From the NCBI GenBank assembly GCA_021817185.1, contig JAKAVU010000006.1, forward strand, positions 1-27,793: DNA of 27,793 nucleotides. Reading direction: 5' to 3'. Made by a program: the position numbers and the translations under genes. The notes beneath the pieces are model-generated. The model was not told where the DNA came from. It made no database searches and was given only the letters and a program-made list of their open reading frames with translations. This DNA comes from a bacterium (GTDB taxonomy: Bacteria > Chloroflexota > Dormibacteria > UBA8260 > Bog-877). Within the stretch, counting starts at the first letter, position 1; each line of letters begins with the position of its first letter. This document shows positions 6,449 to 13,412 of this stretch, piece after piece.

Positions 6449-6949
6449 CTAGATGCAGATCGGTCCGAGGCAAAGGATAGGCGATGGACTGGCGCGCGGA
6501 TGAGGTGTGGGTCTCGGATGCGGCGTGCGTCGCGCCTGGGCGCTCGGAGAGACCGTCGGTGATGGCTTGGCGCCCGAACCTGCGGTAGGGCTGACCGATG
6601 GCCTTGGCGACGCACTGGGGGCCGGGAACGGCGGGGGACAGGCGACCCCGGCCTGCTTGCAGACGGACGCCAGCACCTGATCCAGGAAGTCCACCCGCTG
6701 CTGGAGGTGGTAGATCGACTCCCCATCCCGCGTCTTCAGGGCCGCCACGACCTTCTTCAGCGCAAGGTGGTCCTGATTCAACTCGGCTGTCTCGCGCTTG
6801 AGCTGGGCGATGGTGGCTGCCGACGGGCCCCTGGTCTCGTAAAGGGCCACAGCGAGGAGCGAGAGCGAGAAGCAGACCGCGACCACGATGACCAGCACGT
6901 AGCGGGCGAAGGCCAGCTCGGAGTGGGGCACGATCCTATCCCAGAACAT
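6449..6949 (-). CDS. N-terminally anchored coiled-coil protein with Pro/Ser-rich tail (lysis accessory)
   Basis: 166 residues. One membrane span at about 17-38 (VLVIVVAVCFSLSLLAVAL) is followed by a coiled coil at about 45-92 (AQLKRETAELNQDHLALKKV and LQQRVDFLDQVLA) and a Pro/Ser/Thr-rich tail from residue 104 that ends in ILCLGPICI. The plan (N-terminal anchor, external coiled coil, flexible tail that could reach through the wall) resembles inner-membrane spanin-like or wall-spanning accessory proteins. A two-cysteine hydrophobic end is odd for such a tail. It overlaps the next membrane protein gene by 14 bases. Function is inference from layout and place beside the lysin. Confidence 0.6.
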   Translation of the reverse strand: MFWDRIVPHSELAFARYVLVIVVAVCFSLSLLAVALYETRGPSAATIAQLKRETAELNQDHLALKKVVAALKTRDGESIYHLQQRVDFLDQVLASVCKQAGVACPPPFPAPSASPRPSVSPTAGSGAKPSPTVSPSAQARRTPHPRPTPHPRASPSPILCLGPICI

Positions 6950-7370
6950 GGGTCAGAGCCAGAATGCTGATGATCGAGGAAGCGACGACGGCTACGGCCA
7001 CGACGATGCCGATGATGTAGTAGACATGCTCCGTGCGGTCGCGGGACTGCTTGGCCTTGTCCGCTTCGCGGGACGCGTCTTCTGCCCTCTGGGCGGCCGC
7101 GCCCAACCATTCCAGATGGCCGCCGTCGCGGAGTGCCCGATGAGTGGCTACGATCTCGTCGACTTCATTGCGCCGCCAGTTCTCCAGGGCCTCCAGCCGC
7201 TTCTCGTTGTCGGTGAGGTGGCGGATCTGGGCACGAAGGTCAGCGATCTCGCGGCCCAGGTCCTCCCGCAGGTGCTTGATGTCCTCTCGCAAGGCACCGA
7301 CCAACTCCCGGAGGAGACCATTCGTGTCTCCTCGGCCTCGACCCCAGTCGGGAGGCGGCGCTTCAGCCAT
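6936..7370 (-). CDS. Coiled-coil protein with C-terminal membrane anchor (XhlA-like)
   Basis: 144 residues from the ATG at 7370, preceded by GGAGG at suitable distance; an in-frame start further upstream would lie inside the neighbouring gene. A long charged helix (REDIKHLREDLGREIADLRA, then IRHLTDNEKRLEALENW) is followed by a C-terminal membrane span of about 23 residues (VYYIIGIVVAVAVVASSIIS) and a very short tail. Coiled coil plus C-terminal anchor is the layout of XhlA-type haemolysin/lysis proteins, which work with a holin and a lysin. Its neighbour 6449-6949 has the opposite order (anchor first), so the two could form a partnered pair. Confidence 0.65.
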   Translation of the reverse strand: MAEAPPPDWGRGRGDTNGLLRELVGALREDIKHLREDLGREIADLRAQIRHLTDNEKRLEALENWRRNEVDEIVATHRALRDGGHLEWLGAAAQRAEDASREADKAKQSRDRTEHVYYIIGIVVAVAVVASSIISILALTHVLG

Positions 7371-7390
7371 AGGTGCGGGATCCTCCAAGT

Positions 7391-7702
7391 TCACCGATAG
7401 ATGGAGTGGGTCGGTTGGCCCGCCTTGTGCCCCAGCCACGCCGCCAAGCGTACCCCAGCGAACGTCCCGGCGAAGCTCCCGACGGCCATCGCCGCGAAAG
7501 CAGCGACGGTCTCCCCGCTGAAGCCGTGCTGGACGGTCACCAGCGACGTGACCCCGACCGAGATCACCAGGGCGGTGTCACCGCCCACGTCGAAGCAGGA
7601 TGCCAGCAGAGGCTTGCTCTGGGCGATGAAGAAGGTGCTGGCCGAGTAGAGGGTGTCCTTGGCGGCCATGCTCAGGCAGATCAGGATCAGCTGCGCGATC
7701 AT
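7391..7702 (-). CDS. Small three-span membrane protein, possible holin
   Basis: 103 residues from the ATG at 7702 (ATGA with the upstream stop). Hydrophobic segments: AQLILICLSMAAKDTLYSAS at the start, ALVISVGVTSLVTV in the middle, and VAAFAAMAVGSFAGTFAGVR near the end, followed by a basic tail (HKAGQPTHSIYR). The pattern of a membrane helix, a KD pair, then two further helices recalls small phage membrane proteins of unknown role. It is a holin alternative to the protein at 4349-4756. Confidence 0.6.
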   Translation of the reverse strand: MIAQLILICLSMAAKDTLYSASTFFIAQSKPLLASCFDVGGDTALVISVGVTSLVTVQHGFSGETVAAFAAMAVGSFAGTFAGVRLAAWLGHKAGQPTHSIYR

Positions 7703-8381
7703 GCCCGCTCCACGAAGTGCCAGGTGTAGAGCGCGACAGCCAGCCCCCAACTCGCGCAGCGGTTCAGTTGCTCAGCCATGAGGTCCTGCGCCTTGGCATA
7801 GCTCCCGTCGGCCTGAGCCTGCTTCACCCGGTCGAGCTGCTGGGTCACAGTGTCCTCGCACACCTTGATCGCGGAGCGGTAGAGCGACTTCGGGTCGGGC
7901 ATAGGGAGCGGGCCCGGATGGGTCAGCAGCCGGAGATTCTTGGCCGTCGTCGCCTCGCCGGTCCGATGCTCCTCCGAGGTCAGCTCACGCGAGAGGTGCC
8001 AGATGGTGCATGAGTCCACGGCGTAGTGGGAGAAGGCCATCGCCATGTGCCGGCGCGCTTCGTCGAACTGACCCTCCCTCACCGCGTCCCGGCACAGCCT
8101 CGGGGCCTGGGAGATCACCGTCGGGGCCGAGCCGGTCAGGTGCCGGAAGGAGCCGTCCGGCTCGCGCTCCAGCTTGTAGCTGTGCGCGAACGCCTCAACC
8201 TCGGAGCAGCCGCCGAAGACGGCGATGTTGTCTCCGGCGATCTCGTCGGGAACTCTGGCCATCCAGTCCAGCTCTACTTCGGAGAGGCGCAGGAAGTCCT
8301 GGGCAGCCCTGGGGAGCGCGTCATACACCAGGGCTGCGATGGCTTGGTGAGTCTTGACGTGCGCTAAGTGCGGAGCCTCAT
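7699..8381 (-). CDS. Zinc-phospholipase C/S1-P1-like helical protein with an interrupted start
   Basis: The protein-like sequence starts around VKTHQAIAALVYDALPRAAQ and runs about 220 residues. Histidine pairs typical of all-helical zinc phospholipase C/S1-P1-type folds are visible: KTHQAIAAL, EAFAHSYKLE, AFSHYAVDSCTIWHLS. A role in lipid or phosphodiester cleavage is possible; a virion protein is also possible. The start is a problem. An ATG at 8381 forms the ATGA junction used throughout this operon, but its frame stops after five codons (TAG at 8366-8364); the long frame is offset by one base. The first in-frame GTG is at 8328, inside the conserved-looking helix, and the only ATG in frame (8487) would overlap the previous gene by 110 bases. 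A one-base indel is the simplest reading. Confidence 0.6.
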
Positions 8382-8830
8382 GCCTGGCTGACCATGTGGC
8401 CGCCCCACCAGCAGAGCGCCGACCCGGTGTCGAGGGCCGAGGAGACGTACAGGTAGACGTAGATCCCCAGCACGGCACCAGCAGCAAGCTGCAGGATGGC
8501 CGAGCCAGCGATGCCGAACTGCGTCTGCTCGTCGCTCATCCGACACGCTTCAGCGCCGTTGACGTAGAGGGTAAGGACTGAGTGGAAGACCGAGCTGCCC
8601 GTGAAGGCGATGAAGGACTCGAAGCTGTAGAGCCCCGAAAGGGGGACGGTGTACTCGTGGGTCGCCGCATTGAACCCACTGGCGTTGTCCACGTCCACGG
8701 TGTCGAAGGCGACCAGCGTATAGGTGGCGGCCGGAGGCGTCTGCGCGGCCACCTGATGGGCTCGGAAGGCTGGCCGGTTGAGCACCTGCTGGATCTGGGT
8801 GAGGTTCAGAAGCTCAAGCGGGCTCGGCAT
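8378..8830 (-). CDS. C1q/TNF-like jelly-roll tail protein
   Basis: 150 residues from the ATG at 8830 (TAATG junction with the upstream gene). After a short helix (ELLNLTQIQQVL) comes a beta-rich domain of about 120 residues: VAFDTVDVDNASGF, HEYTVPLSGLYSFESFIAF, LTLYVNGAEACRM, then ILQLAAGAVLGIYVYLYVSS and WGGHMVSQA. Order and spacing match C1q-like trimeric domains (GxYxFxxxxx strand, then LxVNG, then LxxGDxVxVxV). These form knob-like tips on phage fibres and bind the host surface. It follows the beta-propeller and carbohydrate-binding genes, so it is probably part of the same receptor-binding apparatus. Confidence 0.72.
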   Translation of the reverse strand: MPSPLELLNLTQIQQVLNRPAFRAHQVAAQTPPAATYTLVAFDTVDVDNASGFNAATHEYTVPLSGLYSFESFIAFTGSSVFHSVLTLYVNGAEACRMSDEQTQFGIAGSAILQLAAGAVLGIYVYLYVSSALDTGSALCWWGGHMVSQA

Positions 8831-10539
8831 TACGCTCCCGATACTAGCAAGGGCGTCGAGGCGGGAGGGCCGATGGCCAACAACCGCCCCGTCGAAGCAC
8901 CGTAGGAACACTGGACCGCGCTGGCCAGCCCCCCTACGTCCTCCACGACCGAGAGCACCGAGCCGTTGAGGGCGTGGGAGTCGATCACGTCCCAGGCCGC
9001 CAGGCTGTCCATGCTCAGCACCATCGAGGGGAACGGAGGAGGCGTCACCGGCCCCGATTCCCAGAAGAACACGCCCGGCTCCGTGGTCTCGCTCAGCGCG
9101 CCGTCTGTGGCTCCCTGGACGCTGATCTGCACCTCCCAGGCGTGATTAGCCGGGACGGCGACGTTGATAGCCGGTACTGGGATGATCTGCCAGCGGGTCA
9201 GCTGGTAGACGCCCTGCCCTGGCGCGATGGTGCCCATGCCACCGAAGAAGGTGTAGGTCAGTGTCGTGTCCTCGTTGAGGGCGTACGAGAACAGCGCGTC
9301 GATGTTGGGCGGGAACCCGCCTGAGCTGGCCGCAGGACCGGTCTGAACGATCTGGCCCAGGTTGCCTGCCGGGTCTGAGGTGGTGGTGAACAAGGCCGGA
9401 GCTTGGCCGCCCCAGTAGAAGCTCACGATGTTGCTCCCGTCGGTGCTGCTGAAGGGATTGTTGAGGAAGGGCACGACGGGAGACCAAGGCCCCAGCGAGC
9501 CGTCCGCAGCGATGGGTGCCGACATAGCGTAGGTGGAGGTCTGGCTGCCAATCAGGAACAGTACGACGAGCCGCCCCTGAACGACGTACATGGCGGCTGG
9601 CGAGGGCAGCTCGCCGGGTATCGGGATAACGCCATAGCCGCTCACGACGCCGTTGGTGAGAGTGGCTGTGTAGAGGGTGCTGGGCTCGTAGTAGGTGTCC
9701 GCCGTAGGGGCGAGCCAGATGTGTCCGTTGCCGTCGCTGGCGGCCATCAGCGGGATCTGCTGACCTCCAGGCAGCGGCACCGACGGACCCGACTGCCATG
9801 CCCCCATCTGTCCGCTCGGGGAGAGAGATGCGACCCAACAATTGGTCGTGTAGCCGCCCGAGACGTAGCCCCCGAACAGCACGAGGTAGCCCGAGTCGTA
9901 GATCAGCGAGGACTGGCACTGAGCTGGTCCGACAATGGCCTGGGGCAGCGCGGTGCCCGTCTGCCAGGGGCCGAGAGTAGGCCCGGCTTGCAACTGGGCG
10001 AGGTAGACGCCACTCTCGTAGGCCGACGTTACGCTCTCACCGCCGGCCAGGACGACCCACCCGTTCGGCCCCAGCGCGTAGTTCATGGTGTTTGTGTTGG
10101 CTAGCGCGCTCGGGAGCTGGGTATTTGGGGTGACGGCCGGACTTGAGGCGAGCAGGGCGCTGAAGCGGGCCGAACTGAGACCGGCCTGGATGACCTCGCC
10201 CGGAATCACGCAGGAGAACAGCGTCGTCGAGGCCGTGGTGTCCACGATGGAGACAGTCACGTCCGCTGCGCGGGTGCCGGCCGGCTGGAGCGGCACGGCA
10301 AGGGCGCCAATCGTGAGGCCGCCGCTTCCCGCAGCTGGACCGGCGATGCTCACGGGTGTCGAGCCGAGCACCTGGGTGCTGGGCACGTACCAGCCACCGT
10401 AGGAGTCCTCGACGGCGCAGACGGCGGACCATGCAGCGGGAAGGTAGCCGACCTCGCACGAGTGCAGGTTCAGAAGCTGATTCAGGTCGTCCGGACTGGT
10501 CGCCTGCCCGTTCTCGACTCGGTGATAGGCGACCGTCAT
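8830..10539 (-). CDS. Large tail/fibre protein with kelch-like beta-propeller repeats
   Basis: 569 residues, ATGA junction with the preceding gene. Residues 1-30 (YHRVENGQATSPDDLNQLLN) look like a virion-attachment segment. From about 155 to 420 there are repeats of the type LGPWQTGTALPQ (189-200), MGAWQSGPSVPLP (245-257) and LGPWSPVVPFL (349-359), each followed by strand pairs such as GYLVLFGGY and GRLVVLFLIG. This G-x-W-x-x-x-x-x-LP pattern is typical of kelch/galactose-oxidase-like propellers. The C-terminal 150 residues form another beta domain. Likely a receptor-binding or baseplate-attached adhesin; the ligand is unknown. Confidence 0.7.
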   Translation of the reverse strand: MTVAYHRVENGQATSPDDLNQLLNLHSCEVGYLPAAWSAVCAVEDSYGGWYVPSTQVLGSTPVSIAGPAAGSGGLTIGALAVPLQPAGTRAADVTVSIVDTTASTTLFSCVIPGEVIQAGLSSARFSALLASSPAVTPNTQLPSALANTNTMNYALGPNGWVVLAGGESVTSAYESGVYLAQLQAGPTLGPWQTGTALPQAIVGPAQCQSSLIYDSGYLVLFGGYVSGGYTTNCWVASLSPSGQMGAWQSGPSVPLPGGQQIPLMAASDGNGHIWLAPTADTYYEPSTLYTATLTNGVVSGYGVIPIPGELPSPAAMYVVQGRLVVLFLIGSQTSTYAMSAPIAADGSLGPWSPVVPFLNNPFSSTDGSNIVSFYWGGQAPALFTTTSDPAGNLGQIVQTGPAASSGGFPPNIDALFSYALNEDTTLTYTFFGGMGTIAPGQGVYQLTRWQIIPVPAINVAVPANHAWEVQISVQGATDGALSETTEPGVFFWESGPVTPPPFPSMVLSMDSLAAWDVIDSHALNGSVLSVVEDVGGLASAVQCSYGASTGRLLAIGPPASTPLLVSGA

Positions 10540-11297
10540 CAGGCCATCCCCGTGAGCTGCCCGGCGGCGTTGAATGTGAAGGCTCTAGCGGAGAACGCCT
10601 GGGCCCCGCCGCACATGAAGAGGGCTTCCTGGATCTGACCGTTCGTGTGGTAGATGAAGCTGAGCAGCGCCTGTCCGTCGATGGGCGTCAGGTCGGTACC
10701 GGGGGACAGACACGCTAAGCCGACGTGATGCGCCTCTCCGGCGGCAGCGGTGTTCTCGACCACCACGACCAGACTTGCGTAGGCCGCACCCGTCGGAGCC
10801 ACTGCCGTCGAGCTGAGCTGGGTCCAGCCCGACTCAGCAACCGGGGTGCCGTTGACCGTGCCCACGTTGACTCCTGACGAGTTGAAGAAGTTGAGCTGGG
10901 CGTAGCAGGTCTCGGTCGTCGAGGCGGGCTCGATCCAGGCCAGTCCGGTGTAGGTCGGCCCGGCCGTCACCGGCACCCCCGCCGTGCCGCCCGCCGTGCC
11001 GGCGCTCATGAGCCCGGCGGCTTGCGAGGTCATGATGAGGGCGTTCACCGACCAGAGGACCGGGATCGTCTGATAGGTGCCCAGGCTGACGGTGCAGTTG
11101 GTCCCGTCGGCCCAGTCCCCGATCCCCGGCAGGAAGGCCGTGTCCGCTAGGCTGAGAAGGTTGCCGCTGGTCCCCGCCAGGATCCCCACGATCCGCCCGT
11201 AGCTGTCATAGGCGAACTCGGCTGGCTGGGTCTCCAGGAACTGATTGATGAACCCGGCTGAGAGGGCTGAGCCCGCGAACGCGGCCTGCATCGTCAT
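10539..11297 (-). CDS. Tail protein with carbohydrate-binding-like beta-sandwich
   Basis: 252 residues; starts MTM in an ATGA junction. Residues about 62-200 resemble a CBM4/9-type galactose-binding-like sandwich: aromatic strands (TYTGLAWIEPASTTETCYAQ), NSSGVNVGTVNGTPV, SGWTQLSSTAVAPTGAAYAS, and VVVENTAAAGEAHHVG, where GWTxLxxTxxAPxGA is the family hallmark. The flanking regions (INQFLETQPAEFAYDSYGR at the start, FIYHTNGQIQEALF at the end) look like fibre assembly segments. Expected role: binding host-surface glycans. Confidence 0.72.
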   Translation of the reverse strand: MTMQAAFAGSALSAGFINQFLETQPAEFAYDSYGRIVGILAGTSGNLLSLADTAFLPGIGDWADGTNCTVSLGTYQTIPVLWSVNALIMTSQAAGLMSAGTAGGTAGVPVTAGPTYTGLAWIEPASTTETCYAQLNFFNSSGVNVGTVNGTPVAESGWTQLSSTAVAPTGAAYASLVVVVENTAAAGEAHHVGLACLSPGTDLTPIDGQALLSFIYHTNGQIQEALFMCGGAQAFSARAFTFNAAGQLTGMA

Positions 11298-11803
11298 CAG
11301 CCGTTCACCAGCTCGAAGACCGCCTGCAGCAGGGCTCCGTCGCCGGCAGGCTGCACGATGGCGGGCGAGAAGAGGGCATGGTCAAGCAAGGCCCCGGAGT
11401 TGACCGCCGAACTGGCCTGCAGGAAGACACCGGCCTCGCTCCACGTCTGCTGGCCGGTTGAGACCGGGAAGAAGAACTGCCAGACGAACTCCGGCGGCGA
11501 CGCCACAACCGCAGCGAGAGCGACGACAGCGCGGGTCACCTCGGTCGTCAGTTGGGTGTCCGTCTCAGCCGGGGCCGTCGTGCCGGTGCCCAGCGCCCCG
11601 TAGAGCGGGGTCAGATCGGTGTAGCTGAACGGACTGCCCATCGCCGCGTTCTGATCTACGATCCCCGTCCAGGTGATGACCTGGGCCAGGGTGTTGAGCC
11701 CCGCCGTACACATGATGTTGGGCGACTCGCGCTGATCCACCACCTCGCGCCCGTGCAAGATCGAGAGCTGCAGCCGCCCCTTCATCCCGATTAGGCCGAC
11801 CAC
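11297..11803 (-). CDS. Tail fibre-like structural protein
   Basis: 168 residues from a GTG at 11803 with GGGGGGAGG close upstream; the ATG at 11785 is an alternative but lies too far from that site. The segment ALGTGTTAPAETDTQLTTEV, then WQFFFPVSTGQQTWSEAGVF and LLDHALFSPAIVQPAGD, is a pattern I recall in many phage tail-fibre and baseplate-wedge-associated proteins (GTGTTAPxxTDTxLxxEV...WxEAGLF...L..R..F). Alternatives are not obvious. It links the tail hub genes to the adhesins. Confidence 0.7.
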   Translation of the reverse strand: MVGLIGMKGRLQLSILHGREVVDQRESPNIMCTAGLNTLAQVITWTGIVDQNAAMGSPFSYTDLTPLYGALGTGTTAPAETDTQLTTEVTRAVVALAAVVASPPEFVWQFFFPVSTGQQTWSEAGVFLQASSAVNSGALLDHALFSPAIVQPAGDGALLQAVFELVNG

Positions 11804-12030
11804 GACGCCTCCCCCCAGGTCGCCGTGCTCCAGGTGGTGCCGACCGCCAGCGCCCCGTTGAGCGTCACGGTGTCGGTCACTCCCGTCGTCTCCTGGACTG
11901 GGGCCATGACCTGCAGCACCTCCCCGACCTGGCCGGGCATCATCGCGCCGAGCTGGTCGTTGATGGTCTGGGCGAAGTCAGCGAAGGTGTAGGCCCGCTG
12001 GGTCGAGCGGGAGAACGGCACTTGGCTCAT
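11791..12030 (-). CDS. Small tail-tip protein, unknown function
   Basis: 79 residues. The ATG overlaps the tail hub stop (ATGA), and the gene overlaps the next by 13 bases. The N-terminal half is helical (RAYTFADFAQTINDQLGAMM), the middle is beta (VTDTVTLNGALAVG), and the end is rich in tryptophan (WSTATWGEASW). A similar W-rich opening (QWGRAEWPFEWATV) is found at the start of the Ala-rich protein at 25523-26560, perhaps a shared packing motif. Function unknown. Confidence 0.62.
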   Translation of the reverse strand: MSQVPFSRSTQRAYTFADFAQTINDQLGAMMPGQVGEVLQVMAPVQETTGVTDTVTLNGALAVGTTWSTATWGEASWSA

Positions 12031-13412
12031 CCGATTCGCACCATCTGCAGAAGATACCGCCGGTAGCCCCCCTGCTGCCCGGTGAGCTGGACGTTCGTGA
12101 CGATGAAGGGGGCTGTGAAGCCCAGCGCGCCACCGGCGACCGAGTTGGGCACCCGGCTCAGCGAGACCGTCAGCACGTCACCCGCGTGGATCACTCCGGG
12201 GAAGTCCTCGGTGATGGCGCACTCCAGCATCTCCTGCACCAGCGAGTATTCCTGCAGTTCCCGCACGCCACGTCCAAAGGCGGCGGAGGCCGTCGTCAGT
12301 GCGGTGTCGGCCACGTACATGGTGAAGACCCCGCCGTTCGGACCGGCGTACTGGCTCTGGGCAAATGGGGAGTCAGCCTGAGCCGTGATCGCGGCCTGGT
12401 AGGGATACCAAGCCTGCAGCACGGCCCCGTCTGGCAGGGGGCCGGCGACCCGCTGGAGATAGAAGCTGCCCGAGACCGGCGACTGAGCCAGCAGGTAGGC
12501 TCCGCTGCTCTCGCCGGCCACTCCGACGGTCTTGGCCACCCCGTTCTCCAGCAGGATGATCGAGATCGACGTAGAGGTGATCGAGTAGGAGAGGTTGAAG
12601 GTGGCCGTGTGCCCGTTGCCCTCCCACGCCTCGGTCGGCGGACTCTTGGCTGGCGTGCCAGGCGTGTGATTCATCGTCGCGCCCCGCACCAGGCAGCGGG
12701 TCCGCAGGTTCGAGCCATCCCAGTAGTAGGCCAGCTGGGAGTCCACACGGATGTTGCCCGTCGTCAGGGTGCCGGGGGCGGTCGCCATGTCCGTCAGCGA
12801 GACCCCGCTGGCCACCGCCTGCTCCTGGCTGTACCAATGCAGGTTCATCTGGTCGTCGATGAACCAGCCGTAGCTCGCTCCCAGGCTGGCCTGCTTGCTG
12901 ACCGTGTTCCACGCGCTGGTGAGCTGGGCATAGTTGATGCGGATGAACTGGAGCTGTGGCCCCGGCGCGACGAAGCCGCCCTTGCTGACCGGGGCGGCCT
13001 TGATCCCACAGTTGGCTTGCTGGGTCAGCCAGATCACGATCTCGTCTCCGGTCCAGCCCAGGAAGTCGCCGTGGACGATGGCGTTCATCGCATAGAGGCT
13101 GTAGTCCGTGGCGTTGCAGTCCCAAGTGATGAGGGTCGGGCCCCGGTACCACCAGCGCGGCTTGACGATCACCCCGGCGAAGACGTTGCCCGCCGCCAGG
13201 TCGTTGATCTCCAACAGGCTCATGGGCGGGATGTAGAGACTGGGCGAGCCGCCGTTCTCGATCTCGTCCTGGAGGTAGAACTTGCCCTGGGTCCCCGTCC
13301 GCCCGAAGGTCTCCGTGACGGTCCACTGGTCCTGGTCGAAGTGGGCGGTCACGTCCTGCTGAGCCCCGCCAGGCGGCGTCAGGAGCACTTGATACTGAGG
13401 AGGGCTGGCCAC
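12027..13412 (-). CDS. Tail hub / minor tail protein
   Basis: 461 residues, GTG start in a TAGTG junction right after the tape measure gene, the usual place for distal-tail or hub proteins of siphophages. Features: N-terminal beta region (DVTAHFDQDQWTVTETFGR, GKFYLQD), MSLLEINDLAAGNVFAGVIV, ITWDCNATDYSLYAMNAIV, and the helix-strand unit WNTVSKQASLGASYGWFIDD. These match the common scheme of gpD/gp27-like hub or minor tail proteins, with a probable inserted beta domain around 265-350. It should join tail tube to adhesins. Confidence 0.75.
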   Translation of the reverse strand: MASPPQYQVLLTPPGGAQQDVTAHFDQDQWTVTETFGRTGTQGKFYLQDEIENGGSPSLYIPPMSLLEINDLAAGNVFAGVIVKPRWWYRGPTLITWDCNATDYSLYAMNAIVHGDFLGWTGDEIVIWLTQQANCGIKAAPVSKGGFVAPGPQLQFIRINYAQLTSAWNTVSKQASLGASYGWFIDDQMNLHWYSQEQAVASGVSLTDMATAPGTLTTGNIRVDSQLAYYWDGSNLRTRCLVRGATMNHTPGTPAKSPPTEAWEGNGHTATFNLSYSITSTSISIILLENGVAKTVGVAGESSGAYLLAQSPVSGSFYLQRVAGPLPDGAVLQAWYPYQAAITAQADSPFAQSQYAGPNGGVFTMYVADTALTTASAAFGRGVRELQEYSLVQEMLECAITEDFPGVIHAGDVLTVSLSRVPNSVAGGALGFTAPFIVTNVQLTGQQGGYRRYLLQMVRIG

